Below are positions 18,235 through 26,419 of a stretch of DNA of 64,000 nt, in pieces (the stretch's first letter is position 1; each line of letters starts with the position of its first letter). Under the pieces are notes generated by a model. The model was given only the letters and a program-made list of their open reading frames with translations, was not told where the DNA came from and made no database searches. Source of the stretch: Pontibacter kalidii (GTDB lineage: Bacteria; Bacteroidota; Bacteroidia; Cytophagales; Hymenobacteraceae); the NCBI RefSeq assembly GCF_026278245.1, contig NZ_CP111079.1, positions 870,501 to 934,500 on the forward strand, in the 5' to 3' direction. The position numbers and the translations under genes were made by a program.

Positions 18235-18999
18235 TTACTGCGCCAGATAAGCGCCATCCACGGCATAATAAGCGCCGGTTACGAACGAGGCCTTATCAGA
18301 GCTCAGCCAGATCACCAGTTCTGCCACCTCCTCTGCCTCACCGAGCCGGCCGATGGGGTGCTTTTGTGTTAGCATCTGCAGGGTTTCTTCCCCCATATCT
18401 GCTATCAAAGGCGTTCTGATAAAGGCTGGCCCCACCGCATTCACGCGTATGCCTCTTGCCGAGTACTCCAGCGCTCCGCTTTTAGTAAGACCCACTACGC
18501 CGTGCTTGGCTGCCACATAGCCCGCCGAGGTGGCAAAACCCACCTGCCCCAGTATAGACGAGTTGTTCACGATGGCCCCGCCGCCGTTCTGCAGCATCTG
18601 CCGGATCTGGTAGTGCATACAATAGAACACGCTGTTCAGGTTAATCGCAATCACTTTGTCCCAGCCCTCTATGCTCATGTCGCCTACAGGGTTCGTCTCC
18701 CCGCCAATGCCGGCGTTGTTAAAGGCAACGTCCAGGCGGCCAAACGCGGCCACGGCCTGCTTTACCACCTGCTCGCACTCTTCCGGTTTCGAGACGTCTG
18801 CCTTCACGAATATGGCCTCGCCACCACCGGCCTTTATCTCGTCCACCACCTGGCTGCCCTTGTCTTGGGCTATGTCCGAGACAACCACGCGAGCTCCCTC
18901 GCGGGCGTACTGCAGGGCAGCTGCCTTGCCAATACCCGACGAGGCCCCGGTTACAATGGCCACTCTGCCCGCAAACTGTTTGGCTGTGTTTTCTTTCAT
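18235..18999 (-). CDS. SDR-family oxidoreductase
   Basis: A classical short-chain dehydrogenase of 254 residues. The NAD(P)-binding motif is 'VTGASSGIGKAAA' (about 16-28), with 'FNNAGIGG' at about 91, the catalytic Ser in 'IVNNSSILG' and the active-site pair in 'AGYVAAKHG' (YxxxK). An Asp after the second strand ('VVVSDIAQDK') hints at NAD rather than NADP preference. The C terminus 'FVTGAYYAVDGAYLAQ' is typical of the glucose-1-dehydrogenase-like group. The substrate is not evident. It converges with susD. Confidence 0.9.
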   Translation of the reverse strand: MKENTAKQFAGRVAIVTGASSGIGKAAALQYAREGARVVVSDIAQDKGSQVVDEIKAGGGEAIFVKADVSKPEECEQVVKQAVAAFGRLDVAFNNAGIGGETNPVGDMSIEGWDKVIAINLNSVFYCMHYQIRQMLQNGGGAIVNNSSILGQVGFATSAGYVAAKHGVVGLTKSGALEYSARGIRVNAVGPAFIRTPLIADMGEETLQMLTQKHPIGRLGEAEEVAELVIWLSSDKASFVTGAYYAVDGAYLAQ

Positions 19000-19247
19000 A
19001 AGTTTGTTTTTAATGGTTCATGATATTGTACGGAGCAAAAATCGGCACCTGTTTATACTTTACTGATGACGAAGATCAGGAAAAGGATGTTTCTGATCAG
19101 TAATTTATACGGTGGCGGCCCTGTTTTAATATCATGTGTGGGTAATGCACTACCGATGAGAAAGCAAAGTATTTTTGGTTTGGAAGTATACTTTGATTTA
19201 GTGGTATTTTTTATACTTTCGTAGAGGTTGATTATCCTCCCCATTTT

Positions 19248-20630
19248 ATGAAGAAACTCGCGCAGCAGCTACTGAAGCCTATTAGTATTTACCCGCTGGT
19301 GTACTTCCGCATCCTGTTCGGGCTGCTGATGTTCTGCGAGGGGGTGGGGGCCGTACTCATAAACTGGGTGCAGGAGCATTACGTGGAGCCTACCTACCAC
19401 TTTGGCTATATCGGGCTGGAGTGGATAAGGCCGCTGCCGGGCTACGGCATGGTGTATGTGTACCTGCTGATGGCGCTACTGGGCTTCTTGATGATGGTGG
19501 GCTGGCGTTACAAACTCTCCTCCTTCCTGTTTTTCCTGCTGTTCGGCTATGGTTTCTTCTCCGAGAAAACGCATTACCTCAACCATCATTACCTTATCTG
19601 GCTCATCAGCGGGCTGATGGTGCTGCTGCCGGCGCACCAGAAACTATCGTGGGACGTGCAGCGGCAGCCGGAGCTGGAGACAGAGGTGGCGCCGCAGTGG
19701 ACGCTATGGCTCTTCAGGGGGCAGCTGCTGCTGGTATACTTCTACGCCGGCGTGGCCAAGTTGCAGCCCGACTGGCTGGCGGCAAAGTCCGTGAGCATCT
19801 GGTTGGCGGCAAAAACCCACTTTTACGTCATCGGCCCGTACCTGAACACGCCGGCTATGATTCAGTTGGTGGTGTGGGGCGGCGTGGTGTTCGACTTCCT
19901 GATCGGGTTTGCGCTGCTGTGGCCCCGCACGCGCATGGTGGCCTTCTGGGTAGCCTTTGCCTTTCATATCTTCAACTCGGCGGTGTTCCATGTGGGCGTG
20001 TTCCCTTACTTCATGATAGCGGCCAATGTGCTTTTCTTCAGCCCGGAGCAGATCGCGCGGTGGTTTTTCAGAAAGGATGTCGACCCGCAGGCGCTACAGC
20101 ACCTTCCCCTGAGGCAGCCGGGCTGGCAGCAGCGGCTGGGGGTGCAGTTCTTCATACTTTACCTGGGCTGGCAGCTGCTGTTCCCGCTGCGGCACTTCTT
20201 CATACCCGGCGACGTGAACTGGACCGAGGAGGGCCACCGCTTCTCGTGGCGCATGATGCTGCGCACCAAGCGCGGCACGGTTACCTACCTCGTAAAAGAC
20301 GCGGCTACGCAGCGGCAGGAAACTGTTTTCCCGAACCGATACCTGGCAAAGGAGCAGCTGAAGGAACTGCCCAAGCACCCCGACATGATCTGGCAGTTCG
20401 CGCAGTTCCTGAAAGGGGAGTACAAGCGGCAGGGCATGCAGGAGCCTGAAGTATACGCCGTCTCCCGACTCAGCCTCAACGGCTACCCGCGCCACCCCAT
20501 CGTAGATCCCAACGTAGATCTGGCTGCCGTGCCGTATACCTGGGGCGCCAAAAGCTGGGTAACGCCCCGGCCCGAGGCCGATGGCTGGCCCTGGCAGAAG
20601 CGCATGACGGCAGAGGCAGAACGACAGTAG
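19248..20630 (+). CDS. HTTM-domain (vitamin K-dependent gamma-carboxylase-like) membrane protein
   Basis: This 460-residue protein has about seven or eight membrane helices in its first 290 residues and a soluble C-terminal region. It matches the HTTM family of bacterial homologues of vitamin K-dependent gamma-carboxylase: 'LVYFRILFGLLMFCEGV', 'SEKTHYLNHHYLIWLISGLM', 'LLLVYFYAGVAKLQPDWL' and 'AFAFHIFNSAVFHVGVFPYFMIA'. The bacterial proteins mostly lack a proven reaction. Three TATACTT/AAGTATA copies sit in the 70 bases before the ATG. Confidence 0.88.
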   Translation: MKKLAQQLLKPISIYPLVYFRILFGLLMFCEGVGAVLINWVQEHYVEPTYHFGYIGLEWIRPLPGYGMVYVYLLMALLGFLMMVGWRYKLSSFLFFLLFGYGFFSEKTHYLNHHYLIWLISGLMVLLPAHQKLSWDVQRQPELETEVAPQWTLWLFRGQLLLVYFYAGVAKLQPDWLAAKSVSIWLAAKTHFYVIGPYLNTPAMIQLVVWGGVVFDFLIGFALLWPRTRMVAFWVAFAFHIFNSAVFHVGVFPYFMIAANVLFFSPEQIARWFFRKDVDPQALQHLPLRQPGWQQRLGVQFFILYLGWQLLFPLRHFFIPGDVNWTEEGHRFSWRMMLRTKRGTVTYLVKDAATQRQETVFPNRYLAKEQLKELPKHPDMIWQFAQFLKGEYKRQGMQEPEVYAVSRLSLNGYPRHPIVDPNVDLAAVPYTWGAKSWVTPRPEADGWPWQKRMTAEAERQ

Positions 20631-20783
20631 GAAGGCGGGAGTGTTATATTTTAAGTATACTAAATTATCATGATAAAGTATAACTAAATAATTGACAGGG
20701 GGTATAACTTATCATACACTGCTCGGAAACCTAATACCGGTGCAGAAGCAAAACCGATTGTTATACTTTAAAACCTACCGACT

Positions 20784-20963
20784 ATGAAAACTTTGAAGTG
20801 CCGCGATGTGGGCTTTGATTGCAATGCCGAAGTGCGGGCCAATACCGAGCAGGAAGTCCTGACCCAAGCCAGCAAGCACGCCCGCGAGGTGCATGGCGTA
20901 GACGTATCGCCGCAGATGGCCGAGCAGATTAAAACCAAGATCAAAGATGATGGAGTAAGGTAA
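20784..20963 (+). CDS. DUF1059 small protein
   Basis: This 59-residue ORF matches DUF1059: 'MKTLKCRDVGFDCNAEVRAN' at the start, then 'EVLTQASKHAREVHG' and 'MAEQIKTKIKDDGVR'. Two cysteines lie in the N-terminal third. The function of the family is unknown. TTATACTTTA lies about 20 bases upstream of the ATG. It is a complete short gene between the HTTM gene and the VLRF1-like gene. Confidence 0.88.
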   Translation: MKTLKCRDVGFDCNAEVRANTEQEVLTQASKHAREVHGVDVSPQMAEQIKTKIKDDGVR

Positions 20964-21020
20964 AGGGCTTAGGTAAAATACCGATCATGAGTGGGGCAGA
21001 GGACTGGCTTTATAAATCGC

Positions 21021-21809
21021 TCAGTCCCACTCCCCTATATCCTCTTCCTCCTCATCAAAGTACTCCTCCTCCTCCAGGTCGCCGGCCCACGCTGTTTTTT
21101 CATCCGAATCCCTTTCCTCCTCTAAGCCTGCTAAGCCGGCATCAGCCACCAGCTTATCCACCCATTCCTGCTGTTGCTCCTCGTAGATCAGCTCGCCACG
21201 CTGTAGGAAGCGGTTTGCATCGAGCAGCACCTCGTAAATAGGCGTGTGGATGTGTTTCGGGATCTTGAACAGGCGCGGGTCCTGCTTGTCGAAAGGCGTG
21301 GCCACTTTGGAGCTGTATAAGTAGGGGATGAGCGTTTTGGAGCAGCTGATGGCGACGCGGTGCACTTCGTGCGCCTCGAAATACTCCTGCAGCCGCTCGT
21401 TAATGTTCTCGAAGAACTCCACCGTTTCGCCCAGCCGCACCCGGGAGCCTGCCCGCGACTTGCCCTTGGTCTTGAGGTATTTGATCTGGCTCTTGCCTTG
21501 CTTCTTGCGCACCATGTAAGATCGGAACACCTTGTGGTTAAGGCAGCGGCCGCTCTCAAAATAGCCTAGCGCACAGTTGCCTGCCTGTATCAGCAAGATC
21601 ACATAGTTTATACTTTGGTTCGCCTGTGTAGGGTGTGGGAATGGAAGCGTTAAGGGCAAGCGGAGGTATAACTGTTCCAGCCCGGCCTCGTCCAGCAGCG
21701 TGAGGCGGTGTTTTTCCGGCTCATACGCCGCCCTGATACCTGATGACTGGATAGTGCGGAGCAGCCTGGCGGCGTGCTCTTGTGGGAAAAAACGGTTCAT
21801 GGGCATCAC
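21021..21809 (-). CDS. Bacterial VLRF1 (Vms1/ANKZF1-like) release-factor homologue
   Basis: This 262-residue protein resembles the Vms1/ANKZF1-like release-factor domain, an eRF1 relative that cuts peptidyl-tRNA on stalled ribosomes in eukaryotes. The diagnostic segment is 'YMVRKKQGKSQIKYLKTKGK' (about 97-116): the Q of 'GKSQ' occupies the place of the catalytic glutamine in the GxxQ loop, followed by 'AGSRVRLGETVEFFENINERL', as in Vms1 (GGSQ ... AGSxxRRYNE). 'FKIPKHIHTPIYEVLLDANRFL' closes the domain. The last ~40 residues are extremely acidic. There is no ankyrin or zinc-finger domain. A role in bacterial ribosome rescue is inference. Confidence 0.72.
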   Translation of the reverse strand: MMPMNRFFPQEHAARLLRTIQSSGIRAAYEPEKHRLTLLDEAGLEQLYLRLPLTLPFPHPTQANQSINYVILLIQAGNCALGYFESGRCLNHKVFRSYMVRKKQGKSQIKYLKTKGKSRAGSRVRLGETVEFFENINERLQEYFEAHEVHRVAISCSKTLIPYLYSSKVATPFDKQDPRLFKIPKHIHTPIYEVLLDANRFLQRGELIYEEQQQEWVDKLVADAGLAGLEEERDSDEKTAWAGDLEEEEYFDEEEEDIGEWD

Positions 21810-21878
21810 AGCCTAAAGCTGGGATATTTACGGGAATAAAGCAAAGGCTATAACAGGATGATAAAAGCGGCCCATACG

Positions 21879-22658
21879 TTACTCTGCCTTTAACTGCCGC
21901 ATGCTTTCCTGGTTCACCTTAATGATGCCCCTGTTGGGCCTGTCCAGATCTATGATGATGAAGACAACGAGCGAGATCAGAAACGTCATCATGGCAGAAG
22001 GCATAAAGGTTCTCTTCCGGCCCAGGCCACTGGCGTAGCCCATCAGCGCCCCCGACGAAATGAACACGACAAAGAGTATAAACAGGATCACCTCCGGCAC
22101 ATGCAGCTGCAGCCGGGCGTTGCGCTCCCCGTAGGCATTGATCATCTCATCGAGGGCGTTAAGGAAGTAGCCTGTCGTTACGGGGCGCGGATCGATGCGG
22201 GCTGCGCTTACGGCGTTCATCCAGACGGCTTTCTGCAGGTTTTTTGTCTCTTCAGCCAGCGCCTTTTGCTCCGTCACCATGGCGTAGTCGGTATTGCTTA
22301 GGGCCAGCCGGAGGTCTACGTATTGCTGCAGCTGCCTGTGCGTGAGCGAGTCGTAGGGATGGGGCAGCAGCCAAGTGTGCATCAGGGCAGTACTGATGGC
22401 GTTGGCCTCCTGGATGACGGCCTCGCTCCGGCCGTTATATCTTTGCAGCGACATGTTGAACGTAAAGCCAAGTATGAGCGCCAGTAAACCAAGCATGCCG
22501 GCCTGAATGGTGTTGGTATGCGCCTTTACATCCACATCGGTTTTGCCCTGGTGGTACTTCCCCAGCCTGTATCCCGCCTCTTCTGCCAACAGGATCAACA
22601 CAAAAAGGATCGCTACGATTAAAATACTGTTCTGGTCGTACATGATTTCATTTGCCAT
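21879..22658 (-). CDS. DUF4239 (bestrophin-like) membrane protein
   Basis: This 259-residue protein has four membrane helices (about 10-26, 50-67, 190-208 and 222-240) arranged two plus two around a ~120-residue soluble helical part. The 'QAGMLGLLALILGFTFNMSLQRYNGRSE' segment and 'EANAISTALMHTWLL' are the DUF4239 signatures. The family is annotated bestrophin-like, but transport is unproven. No operon partner is evident; the upstream neighbour on the same strand is far away. Confidence 0.82.
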   Translation of the reverse strand: MANEIMYDQNSILIVAILFVLILLAEEAGYRLGKYHQGKTDVDVKAHTNTIQAGMLGLLALILGFTFNMSLQRYNGRSEAVIQEANAISTALMHTWLLPHPYDSLTHRQLQQYVDLRLALSNTDYAMVTEQKALAEETKNLQKAVWMNAVSAARIDPRPVTTGYFLNALDEMINAYGERNARLQLHVPEVILFILFVVFISSGALMGYASGLGRKRTFMPSAMMTFLISLVVFIIIDLDRPNRGIIKVNQESMRQLKAE

Positions 22659-22887
22659 ACCTGTTTACACATCGGGAGAACGCAGTTCAGTCTGCCAAAG
22701 ATCTGGCGCTAAGGGGTATACGCTTCTGAAAGTATAAATGAAGTACAAATGCGTCGGGGAGGAGGAGCTTATACCACCAGAGCTTCCCTTGTGCGTATCA
22801 GGGCCGTTTGCCAGGCAAACTGAAGCCCCCTCTTGTGGGTGGGCCTGCCATTCGGACACATTTTGTTTCTGCCGAAAGCTTGCGGTT

Positions 22888-22988
22888 CGTGGTTCTCAGG
22901 GTCGGCCCAGTTTTCAGCCTGCACAAGTATAAGCGACACCTGCTGCCAGGCATGCAAACCAAAAGCTGGGCCGACCCTGAGAACCACG
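22888..22988. repeat. 23-bp perfect inverted repeat, 55-base spacer
   Basis: Arms 22888-22910 and 22966-22988 are exact reverse complements (CGTGGTTCTCAGGGTCGGCC...). The spacer holds AAGTATAA. It lies in a 427-base intergenic region with no convincing gene, between two minus-strand genes and too far from either stop to be an ordinary terminator. Confidence 0.75.
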
Positions 22989-23085
22989 CTTTGAAAACGC
23001 GCGGGAGGTGAGCCGAGTAGTGAGCCTATGTCCTGATCATACCCTTGAAGGGGTGGAAGTAGAGGGTGAGGCCCGGAAGCGGGCG

Positions 23086-23601
23086 CTAGCGCAGCAGCTT
23101 TATCTCTTCTTCTATAGCCGGGCTTAGCACCATGATCAGATGCTCGGCAAAGGCCGCGTTTTCTATCTGCTTCGCGTCCATCAGCACTGTCAGGCCGATC
23201 GGCTCATTTTCCTCCGAGAGGAGGATACTGCCCAGGTAACTCTCGATCTGCAGTTCCTGCAGTTCCTTGTCCTCCGGAAAGGAAGGGGCCACATCAAAAG
23301 GATGGTAACAGAAGCGTTGGGCAAGGGTCACTTCGCAGGGAGTGCCCTTCAGGGGGTAGGTATAGTTATCCAGCAATTTTTTATCGTCCATAAAGATAAG
23401 GGTGTGGATGTGTTCCCGGTCTTCGGAGAGCTGGCCGATAACGATGTACTTTGCGCCCGTATGCTCGGTGATAAACGTGGCTATCTCTGAGAGGTACCTG
23501 TTATGCCTTCCTTTTTTGGTAAGCGCCAGGGCCGCCTCCAGCACGCGCTCTTCCTCTTCCCCCGGCTCATACTGCCAATAATGAATCTTCCTGTACTCCA
23601 T
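23086..23601 (-). CDS. Stand-alone GAF-domain protein
   Basis: I start at ATG 23601 ('MEYRKIHYWQYEPG'); an 81-codon upstream extension lacks family character. The 171-residue product has a short helical lead ('EERVLEAALALTKKG') then a GAF-like fold: 'GAKYIVIGQL', 'PLKGTPCEVTLAQRFCYHPFDV', 'FPEDKELQELQIESYLGSILL' and 'EPIGLTVLMDAKQIENAAF'. This pattern usually precedes cyclase, kinase or phosphatase output domains, but none is present. It may bind a ligand or be a remnant of a larger sensor. The ligand is unknown. Confidence 0.75.
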   Translation of the reverse strand: MEYRKIHYWQYEPGEEEERVLEAALALTKKGRHNRYLSEIATFITEHTGAKYIVIGQLSEDREHIHTLIFMDDKKLLDNYTYPLKGTPCEVTLAQRFCYHPFDVAPSFPEDKELQELQIESYLGSILLSEENEPIGLTVLMDAKQIENAAFAEHLIMVLSPAIEEEIKLLR

Positions 23602-24050
23602 CAGGTTATTTTTGGTAAAAATAAGGCCAAAAGTATAAATCGTTTCCATAAAATTTAAAATTTTCGGGTATAACAAGGTTTTCTCAAAGCCAATGCACGC
23701 AACATGCCTGTGAAAGGTGGTGCCGTCTGCCATACACCCATACCCGCCGCCATTCTTCAGAGGATTTTTATGCAGTTCTCGCCCGTAAAAAGCTTCTCCT
23801 CCGGTGCAACCCAACAAGCGCTGCAAAGTATAAACTCTCTCCATCGAGAGATAGATACTTCCAGATATAGCGTTTTACCCAATTATAAGGTGGCTAACCT
23901 GGGCATATTTTTTTAAGTTGCCAGGGCATCCGGCTGCTTTGGCAGGCCATACCTTATACCCCGGAAGTACCGCAGGTATGGAATGTTTCCGTATGTAACG
24001 ATGGAAGGCCGAACCACGGCGGGGCGCAAAACTAACAGGCAATCGCAAAC
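23602..24050. other. Intergenic region without recognisable gene
   Basis: 449 bases upstream of two divergent genes (GAF protein leftwards, spanin-like protein rightwards). It contains several AAGTATA/TATACTT copies and an AATTTAAAATT stretch near 23652. I see no coding region with family features. Confidence 0.6.
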
Positions 24051-24602
24051 ATGAGGGTTATATTTCTACTAATGCTGCTACTGCTGTGCTCCTGCGCTAC
24101 CCAACGGCAGGCCGAAAAGTTCTTCGAGGATAACCCGGGGAAGCTGGCCGAGTACGTGGTTAAAAAGGAAGCCTACGCCCAAAGGCACGACGGAGCCCAC
24201 GCTGCCAGGCGCTTGCCCCCGAGGTTCTACCCGCCCGCCATACCTGCCAGGCAGCAGATCTCGCCCGACAGGTTGATTCCCAGCCCGATGCTGGTGGCCA
24301 GGCCGGACGCTGCTTTCGCCCCCCGCTACAGAAGCTGCCCCGAGTGCCCCGGCACCCCCCTCACAAAGACCGTTTACCTGCCCGATACCCTGCAACTGGA
24401 CTCCCTTAGCCGGGAGCTGAAGATCGAGCAGATGGCCAACGCGGCCATCCGGCAGAAATTAAAAGCCACGGAGGCCGACCGCGACTACTGGCAGGAGATG
24501 AACCGCAAGAAGCGCTGGGCACTAATCGCCATGGCTATTTTCGCGGTGCTGTACATCCTGTTTAAGGTACTGGCCTGGCGTGTGCGGGAAACAGGGGAGT
24601 AG
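24051..24602 (+). CDS. Lipoprotein with C-terminal membrane helix (unimolecular-spanin-like topology)
   Basis: This 183-residue protein has an outer-membrane lipoprotein signal ('LLMLLLLCSCAT', Cys about 15) and one C-terminal membrane helix (about 157-175, 'WALIAMAIFAVLYILFKVLA'). 'RQAEKFFEDNPGKLAEYV' after the lipobox and 'KTVYLPDTLQLDSLSRELK ... DRDYWQEMNRKKRW' near the end resemble small lysis-region proteins of Bacteroidota phages. The combination of lipobox and C-terminal helix is the topology of unimolecular spanins such as T1 gp11, which join outer and inner membranes during lysis. No holin or endolysin gene is nearby. Function is inference from layout. Confidence 0.55.
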   Translation: MRVIFLLMLLLLCSCATQRQAEKFFEDNPGKLAEYVVKKEAYAQRHDGAHAARRLPPRFYPPAIPARQQISPDRLIPSPMLVARPDAAFAPRYRSCPECPGTPLTKTVYLPDTLQLDSLSRELKIEQMANAAIRQKLKATEADRDYWQEMNRKKRWALIAMAIFAVLYILFKVLAWRVRETGE

Positions 24603-24776
24603 GAGCCTGCTCGCCAAAAACTGCTCGCGGAAAGCTATCAGCTGCCTTAATGCCAGGGGCCAAAGTATGAGCACTTTCTTCCCGGTGCTTGATGCGAGCA
24701 GCCGGTATAAATATAACCGCCCGGGCCGTGGGTCGTTTATAGGTAGAGTAACATTTTATAAACCTAATAAACAGCT

Positions 24777-25616
24777 ATGAACAGACAAGAAAGAGATCGT
24801 TACGGAAACAACAACTACGGACCTGATTATGGCGGGTACGAGGGCTACAGCAACGACTCCCACTACCACAGCGCCAGAAACCTGACGGATGACTTTGAGC
24901 GTCATTACAGGGGCGGCGACTACGAGCGCAACAGCCGCATCCGAAGCTACCATGAGGGCGACATGGGCGACGCCTATGAGCGGCGCAGGAGAGGGGAAGA
25001 CAGTTTTAGAGGCAACTCCGGCTACCCACGCAACGACTGGAGCCAGAACAGCCGCTACCCTGAAAACAGCAGCCACGACCGCGACAGGTTCAGGAATTAC
25101 CAGGATGATTACAGAGGGTACGAAGACAGCCGGGACAACGACCGGGGCCTGCGCGGCAACATACGTCAGGGATATGGCATCTCCAGCTACGAGGGCACCT
25201 CTGATAGGTATAACACCTTAGACAGCACCCGGAACAGGGGAGGTTCTGGAGATGACCAACCATATTACCCCGGTACCAGAGGCGGTTACAGAAGCTCACG
25301 CTTCGGCGATGGCATGGGCGAGTCCTCCACGCATTCCGATCGCGGCATTCCTAATTATGGCACGCGTAACTTCTCAGAGAACTACGGCACAGGCATGGGC
25401 AGCTCTTATGGAGGCAGCAACTACGGCGGCGGCACCGGCTACTCTAGTGGCCACCGGGGAGGCGCGTTCGGCCAAAGCACCTACGGAAGCTCTTCCGGAA
25501 ACTATGGCGGCTCCAGCTCAATGGGCGGCGGCAGCTATGGCGGCCGGAGTAACAGCGGCAACGGGGAAACCTCGCACAACACCGACAGAGGGACCAGAGA
25601 GTTCGGAGGGTTTTAA
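24777..25616 (+). CDS. Low-complexity Tyr/Gly/Arg/Ser-rich disordered protein
   Basis: This 279-residue protein has no hydrophobic core. Residues 1-130 are rich in Arg, Tyr, Asp and Asn with repeats such as 'DYGGYEGY' and 'YERRRRGED'; residues ~165-270 are Gly/Ser/Tyr repeats ('SSYGGSNYGGGTGYSSG'). No signal peptide or catalytic motif is present. The composition recalls eukaryotic prion-like or RGG-type RNA-binding tails and some bacterial stress-related disordered proteins. It is probably soluble and cytoplasmic. It has its own terminator. Confidence 0.7.
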   Translation: MNRQERDRYGNNNYGPDYGGYEGYSNDSHYHSARNLTDDFERHYRGGDYERNSRIRSYHEGDMGDAYERRRRGEDSFRGNSGYPRNDWSQNSRYPENSSHDRDRFRNYQDDYRGYEDSRDNDRGLRGNIRQGYGISSYEGTSDRYNTLDSTRNRGGSGDDQPYYPGTRGGYRSSRFGDGMGESSTHSDRGIPNYGTRNFSENYGTGMGSSYGGSNYGGGTGYSSGHRGGAFGQSTYGSSSGNYGGSSSMGGGSYGGRSNSGNGETSHNTDRGTREFGGF

Positions 25617-25642
25617 CCTCTCCTGATGCAAGTATAAGCAAG

Positions 25643-25680
25643 ACAGCCGTTGCCTGAAAAGCAGCGGCTGTTTTGTTTTC
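25643..25680 (+). terminator. Terminator after the disordered-protein gene
   Basis: ACAGCCGTTGC pairs with GCAGCGGCTGT (one G-T wobble) around CTGAAAA, followed by TTTTGTTTTC, 27 bases past the stop. Confidence 0.85.
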
Positions 25681-25774
25681 AAAAGCAGGTGGCGTCAGGC
25701 TGGTGCATATTGCTTTGGTGTGTTTTTAGTTATACTGTATAAGTGTATCTGGATGACGTATAGATCAGATAAAG

Positions 25775-25800
25775 AAAAGGGGCGTTTGGTTGCTCCTTTT
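25775..25800 (-). terminator. Terminator for the minus-strand small lipoprotein
   Basis: AAAAGGGGC pairs with GCTCCTTTT (one wobble). Read on the minus strand it follows the gene ending at 25836 and is trailed by a T-rich stretch. Confidence 0.65.
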
Positions 25801-25835
25801 ATGACTAATCTACAGCTCGTACTGGCTATCTTGTT

Positions 25836-26252
25836 TTAAATGTCATCCTCTACCCATAGTTTGCGGGCTACGCCAACGCCATACAGGGTGCCCTGTCCGC
25901 CGCCTCTCAGTAAGATAGCCACCCTCTGTCCCTGGCGTAATTCACTTACACTGATCGGCCCTCCATCCGGGCCAACCATCTGGGCTGTTGGCGTTACAAG
26001 CACATAAGCCCTTTGGTAGCGTGAATCCACAGAAGGAGCAAGCGCTTCTACCTCCAAAACAACCTGTCCTTCGGCATACCGGCTCGCAATAACGTTTCCT
26101 CTTATATCCACCCGTTGGGGAGCCAGGCTTCTGTTTTCCGCCGTAGCCGAACCCGGAGAGCCGCCAGGTGAGGTAGTCCGGCAGCCGCCCAGCCATAGGG
26201 TGCTCAGAAAGGCCAATCCCAGCACCCCTCGCTTTATGTGCTTCGTGTTCAT
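25836..26252 (-). CDS. Small lipoprotein of unknown function
   Basis: A 138-residue protein with a lipoprotein signal ending in 'LSTLWLGGCRTT' (Cys about 24). The mature part is short and beta-rich: 'VDIRGNVIASRYAEGQVVLEVEA', 'YQRAYVLVTPTAQMVGPDG' and 'ELRQGQRVAILLRGG'. This looks like an OB- or SH3-like small barrel with no catalytic residues I can name. TATACTTTC lies just upstream of its start. Not assigned to a family. Confidence 0.72.
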   Translation of the reverse strand: MNTKHIKRGVLGLAFLSTLWLGGCRTTSPGGSPGSATAENRSLAPQRVDIRGNVIASRYAEGQVVLEVEALAPSVDSRYQRAYVLVTPTAQMVGPDGGPISVSELRQGQRVAILLRGGGQGTLYGVGVARKLWVEDDI

Positions 26253-26362
26253 ATATTTATTTTTATACTTTCTCTAACGGTGGCCTGCCGGTACAGGATA
26301 TATTTCTTTTGATATTGCCAGGGCAAGGCCAGGTTAGGTAAGAAGCATAAACGGTGAGGAAC

Positions 26363-26390
26363 AAAAAAAGCCCGGACGATAAGCCCGGGC
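26363..26390 (-). terminator. Terminator after the lipocalin-like lipoprotein
   Basis: On the minus strand, AGCCCGG...CCGGGCT forms a GC-rich stem followed by TTTTTTTG, 30 bases past the stop of the gene ending at 26420. Confidence 0.85.
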
Positions 26391-26419
26391 CTGAGAATAA
26401 ACTATAATCTCTTATAAGG

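Noticed and set aside
23602..23844. 81-codon extension of the GAF protein
   Set aside because: No family similarity; the sequence includes AT-rich promoter-like DNA with TATACTT motifs.
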